Assembly: GCF_964340395.1 (NCBI RefSeq)
Contig: NC_135558.1
Span: 13,202,501 to 13,215,000, forward strand
Source of the DNA: Glandiceps talaboti
Taxonomy: Eukaryota; Hemichordata; Enteropneusta; Spengelidae
Direction of reading: 5' to 3'
Length of the DNA: 12,500 bases
Position numbers and translations under genes: made by a program. Numbering within the stretch: the first letter of the stretch is position 1; every line of letters starts with the position of its first letter. This document shows, one piece after another, positions 10,100 to 12,500 of the stretch. A model generated the notes under the pieces. It saw nothing but the letters and a program-made list of their open reading frames with translations. It had not been told where the DNA came from and searched no databases.

Positions 10100-10109
10100 T
10101 TGGCGGGAA
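10100..10109. promoter_or_regulatory. E2F-like TTGGCGGGAA
   Basis: The 10-mer matches the classic E2F motif in one orientation. It lies in the presumed 3' UTR, so it may be chance or could mark a promoter of an unseen transcript. A GC-rich TTTTGCGCG occurs just upstream at about 10083-10091. Confidence 0.22.
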
Positions 10110-10298
10110 CATGGTTGTTGCCGAAATGTATTGCTACTAACATTCCCTGTGATATGGACACAGATAACGAACCAAGCCAGTCTTTGGCGGTGATAGACGA
10201 GTACAGATCTAGAATGTATAATATACACACGTACTATCTTATCTTCCGCCTTTGCGCAGTTTACAGTTTTTATATTCTTAAATGTCTGTTGTGTACAT

Positions 10299-10306
10299 TG
10301 TAAATA
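10299..10306 (+). promoter_or_regulatory. Pumilio-type TGTAAATA in presumed 3' UTR
   Basis: The octamer fits the Pumilio/PUF recognition element TGTANATA on the sense strand, about 530 bases after the stop codon. PUF sites commonly repress or localise developmental mRNAs. An 8-mer in AT-rich DNA can easily occur by chance. Confidence 0.25.
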
Positions 10307-10635
10307 CGCAAATCTACGCACGGTTTAACACATTTCTTGACAAGCTAGTTACAAACTATAAAAAAGAACAAATGAGGGAAAGTCTGAAAAGACTAAAAAC
10401 TACTTAAGCCATCAAACATAAACGTTGCTTTTCAAAAAGATTTCAAAATAACTGAACCGAATTCGACGACTGTAAAAATCTCAATTTGTTAAATTTCTCA
10501 GATTTTGAAATTTCAAAACTCTATACGGTTATACTTGAGGTGAACAATGAAAATAACATTTATATTAATTTGCTTGCAAATGCTAATAATATCTAGCTTA
10601 TGTCGGAGAAAAATATTTAAACTTTAATCACACAG

Positions 10636-10641
10636 AATAAA
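10636..10641 (+). terminator. candidate polyadenylation signal AATAAA
   Basis: This is the first canonical hexamer downstream of the homeobox stop codon on the + strand. Another is at 10832-10837. The choice between them cannot be made from sequence alone. Confidence 0.25.
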
Positions 10642-10660
10642 AATTAACACGATATTTAGT

Positions 10661-11084
10661 AGACAAATAAGTTTTTTAAACAATTTCTTCGTTAGATTTT
10701 GTTGGTTAACTTGAAACGCATTGTTGTTTGAGGGATGGGACACCAAAGTTAGATTGACGACAAGAAGACCCTTATCGAAATGGACTCTGTCTACCTTACC
10801 ATATTGGGAATAACCTTATTACAATTTCAAAAATAAACACATAAAGTTTTATTTCAGATTGTTTTAGCGTTTTATGTGACGTGATCACCGGCTCCATATT
10901 CTGTATTTGTCTACCATCCTTCAACTTAAATACATATAAACGGAGATCCCTGATTTGTTAACATCGTATCCCAATTACCAATCGTTGCGATATCAACCAA
11001 TGAAGTTGTGCAATACATCTTGCATTAAATCTCTCTCGTAATGTCATGTTTCATGTATTTTTGATGTGTTCATTTCCTTGCTGC
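10661..11084. other. AT-rich downstream flank
   Basis: I see no exon or RNA gene here. The second AATAAA at 10832-10837 could extend the homeobox transcript. Confidence 0.5.
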
Positions 11085-11290
11085 TCTTCCCCGGGGGGTT
11101 ACACAGTCCGCATATTAAGTGCGAAAGGTCGGCCGCTGACGCACACCTCTTAAATGGGCCTTGATGACAAATGATTCATTTAGTAGGGAATACCCCGGTC
11201 ACGTAACGACCAAATCGACCATATGGGAAGCAATCAGAGATTAAAATGGTACCGACGGACCGATCCGATGAAATTGGGTTTTGATTGCAT
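11085..11290. other. GC-raised unique island, possible conserved element
   Basis: About 200 bp are clearly richer in G, C and CpG than the flanks, and no long open frame crosses them. Landmarks include CCCCGGGGGG, an NK-type homeodomain site TTAAGTG at 11115-11121 and ACGGACCGATCCGAT near 11252. About 1.3 kb past the homeobox stop codon, this is a reasonable place for a cis-regulatory element. That role is inference. Confidence 0.3.
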
Positions 11291-11496
11291 TGAAAATTTG
11301 ACATTTGTTTCGCTAGATACCATATATCATGCATAAGGAGAGACTACGAGGGAAAAATACTAAATATTTTTCCCTCTTTCTCTAGATTGGTAATTTGTAT
11401 GCATGAACTAGACAAATGGGGACACAAAAATAAAAATATACGGGATTGTCCGTCAAGAACTACTGTAATAGATTGAAATCATACACATTTTAAAAT

Positions 11497-11502
11497 CTTT
11501 TC

Positions 11503-11557
<55 letters not shown>

Positions 11558-11595
11558 CTCTCTCTTCCTTTCTTTCTTTCTTTCTTTCTTTCTTT
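11497..11595. repeat. (CTTT)n microsatellite, interrupted
   Basis: Two CTTT blocks are separated by a short CT run and TTCC at about 11555-11570. It is a polypyrimidine tract on the + strand, likely polymorphic in length. A small AAAGAAAG cluster at about 11840-11853 is its reverse-strand type. Confidence 0.97.
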
Positions 11596-12500
11596 AATAC
11601 GATGCAATTTAACAAAAAGATGAATCGAGACAAAATCATTACACTACAATCGGGATGGTCTGTCTGTCAAAGACTGAATTGTATTTAAATCAAACGCAAT
11701 GATTTTCAATGATCGTGTTTAACTTTTTGTTTTTTTTAGATCTGTTATTAAACTGATACCTCTGGCGTAGTCGTGTTTAATGTTAACCTGATAAATCCGA
11801 ATGTGTTGTATTTTTTGTGTCTCTAAAATTAAAATTAAAAAAGAAAGAAAGAAGAGTTCTGGCGAAGTTAAAAATGTATATATGAATATAATTTCGTAAA
11901 AGTTGTATTTTGGTAAAATTTCGTATAACTATTACCAAACTCATACCCTACCTGTATCCATAATAAGCTTACAATTCAGACATCAAATTAGTCAAACTGG
12001 TTATTTTAGCAACTACAATGCTAAATCGATTCCTCCCAAATGTTTACTTTTCCAATATATTTAAGACTTATTTTTCTGAATCTTAGAATTATTTCATGTG
12101 ATTTATAATTCTATAGACAGTGTACATTTCATTGAACTTGAGATTTCTATACCACCCATATCTTCAATTATATGAACTTGAACCACGGGCAACGATTATA
12201 TATTTTAAAAAGCCTTTAAATATATATCCTGTAAATGACGATTTTTTTTTTTGTTTCTTTCTGAATGATTCTCAGAATGATGTTGCTTATGACGCATCGT
12301 ATTGTCTCTGATCATAGCGTTACACGGTAAGTGTTACGCTTGAATGACATTCAATAACTAATGTACATTTCATATTACGGTTGTGGTTGTTAGCTGACTA
12401 CATTATGTACAATAAAATTTATTACGCATTAAATGGTTAATGAAAGTGCCGGTAAATCTAATTTTGTAGCAATTTCCCCCCAATAAACCAGCAAGGCTTG
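11596..12500. other. AT-rich non-coding interval to window end
   Basis: I find no supported gene. The + strand frame at 12120-12311 has no known domain and an AT-driven composition. AATAAA hexamers occur near 12411 and 12482, without any coding sequence to attach them to. Confidence 0.55.

Larger units (their letters stand above)
9767..10660 (+). other. probable 3' UTR of the homeobox gene
   Basis: AT-rich sequence follows the stop codon. The first canonical AATAAA I find is at 10636-10641, giving a 3' UTR of roughly 880 bases if used. A variant signal could end it earlier. A 49-codon frame at 10154-10303 lies within it. Length and end are uncertain without transcript data. Confidence 0.4.

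Noticed and set aside
10154-10303. 49-codon frame starting MDTDNEPSQ in the presumed 3' UTR
   Set aside because: The first half looks somewhat protein-like, but there is no domain, the second half is AT-driven and hydrophobic, and no strong start or splice context supports it.

Overview
This is animal (metazoan) nuclear DNA. It is AT-rich and mostly non-coding, with many long microsatellites, and it carries one spliced gene whose intron has clear GT...AG ends. The protein and the sequence style fit an invertebrate such as a marine deuterostome or lophotrochozoan. I cannot name the species, and nothing suggests bacterial, viral or organellar DNA.

The one gene I can support is a homeobox gene on the + strand. 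Its homeodomain is split between an exon at 8445-8778 and a terminal exon at 9526-9766, joined by a 747-bp intron (8779-9525). Splicing restores the third-helix motif (WYQNRR then TKWKRQT). The homeodomain belongs to the Bar (BarH-like) group of ANTP-class factors, with Thr47 and Tyr49. The regions outside it do not look like standard BarH, so it may belong to one of the Bar-related families lost from vertebrates. The 5' end is not resolved. The first exon with the homeodomain begins at a good splice acceptor (8443-8444), so at least one exon lies upstream. A weak, phase-compatible candidate is at 6698-6740, and it may instead lie outside the window.

Region by region: 1-6480 is gene-poor, with long CT, TA and GT/TATG arrays, two RFX-type X-boxes, a 35-bp tandem repeat holding E2F-like sites, and two perfect CRE palindromes. 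From 6480 to 7283 is a possible promoter area. A (GAGT)n array fills 7284-7530. The homeobox exon sits between two diverged, collinear, oppositely oriented copies of one repeat (about 7565-8210 and 8785-9395). After the stop codon at 9764-9766 come a probable 3' UTR with a Pumilio-like site, a GC-raised unique island (11085-11290) and a (CTTT)n array, then AT-rich DNA to the end.

The most interesting structure is the inverted repeat pair bracketing the homeobox exon. Both arms lie in what appear to be introns. This is the arrangement known to favour pre-mRNA hairpins, exon skipping, RNA editing or exon circularisation, although the arms are old and only parts could still pair well.
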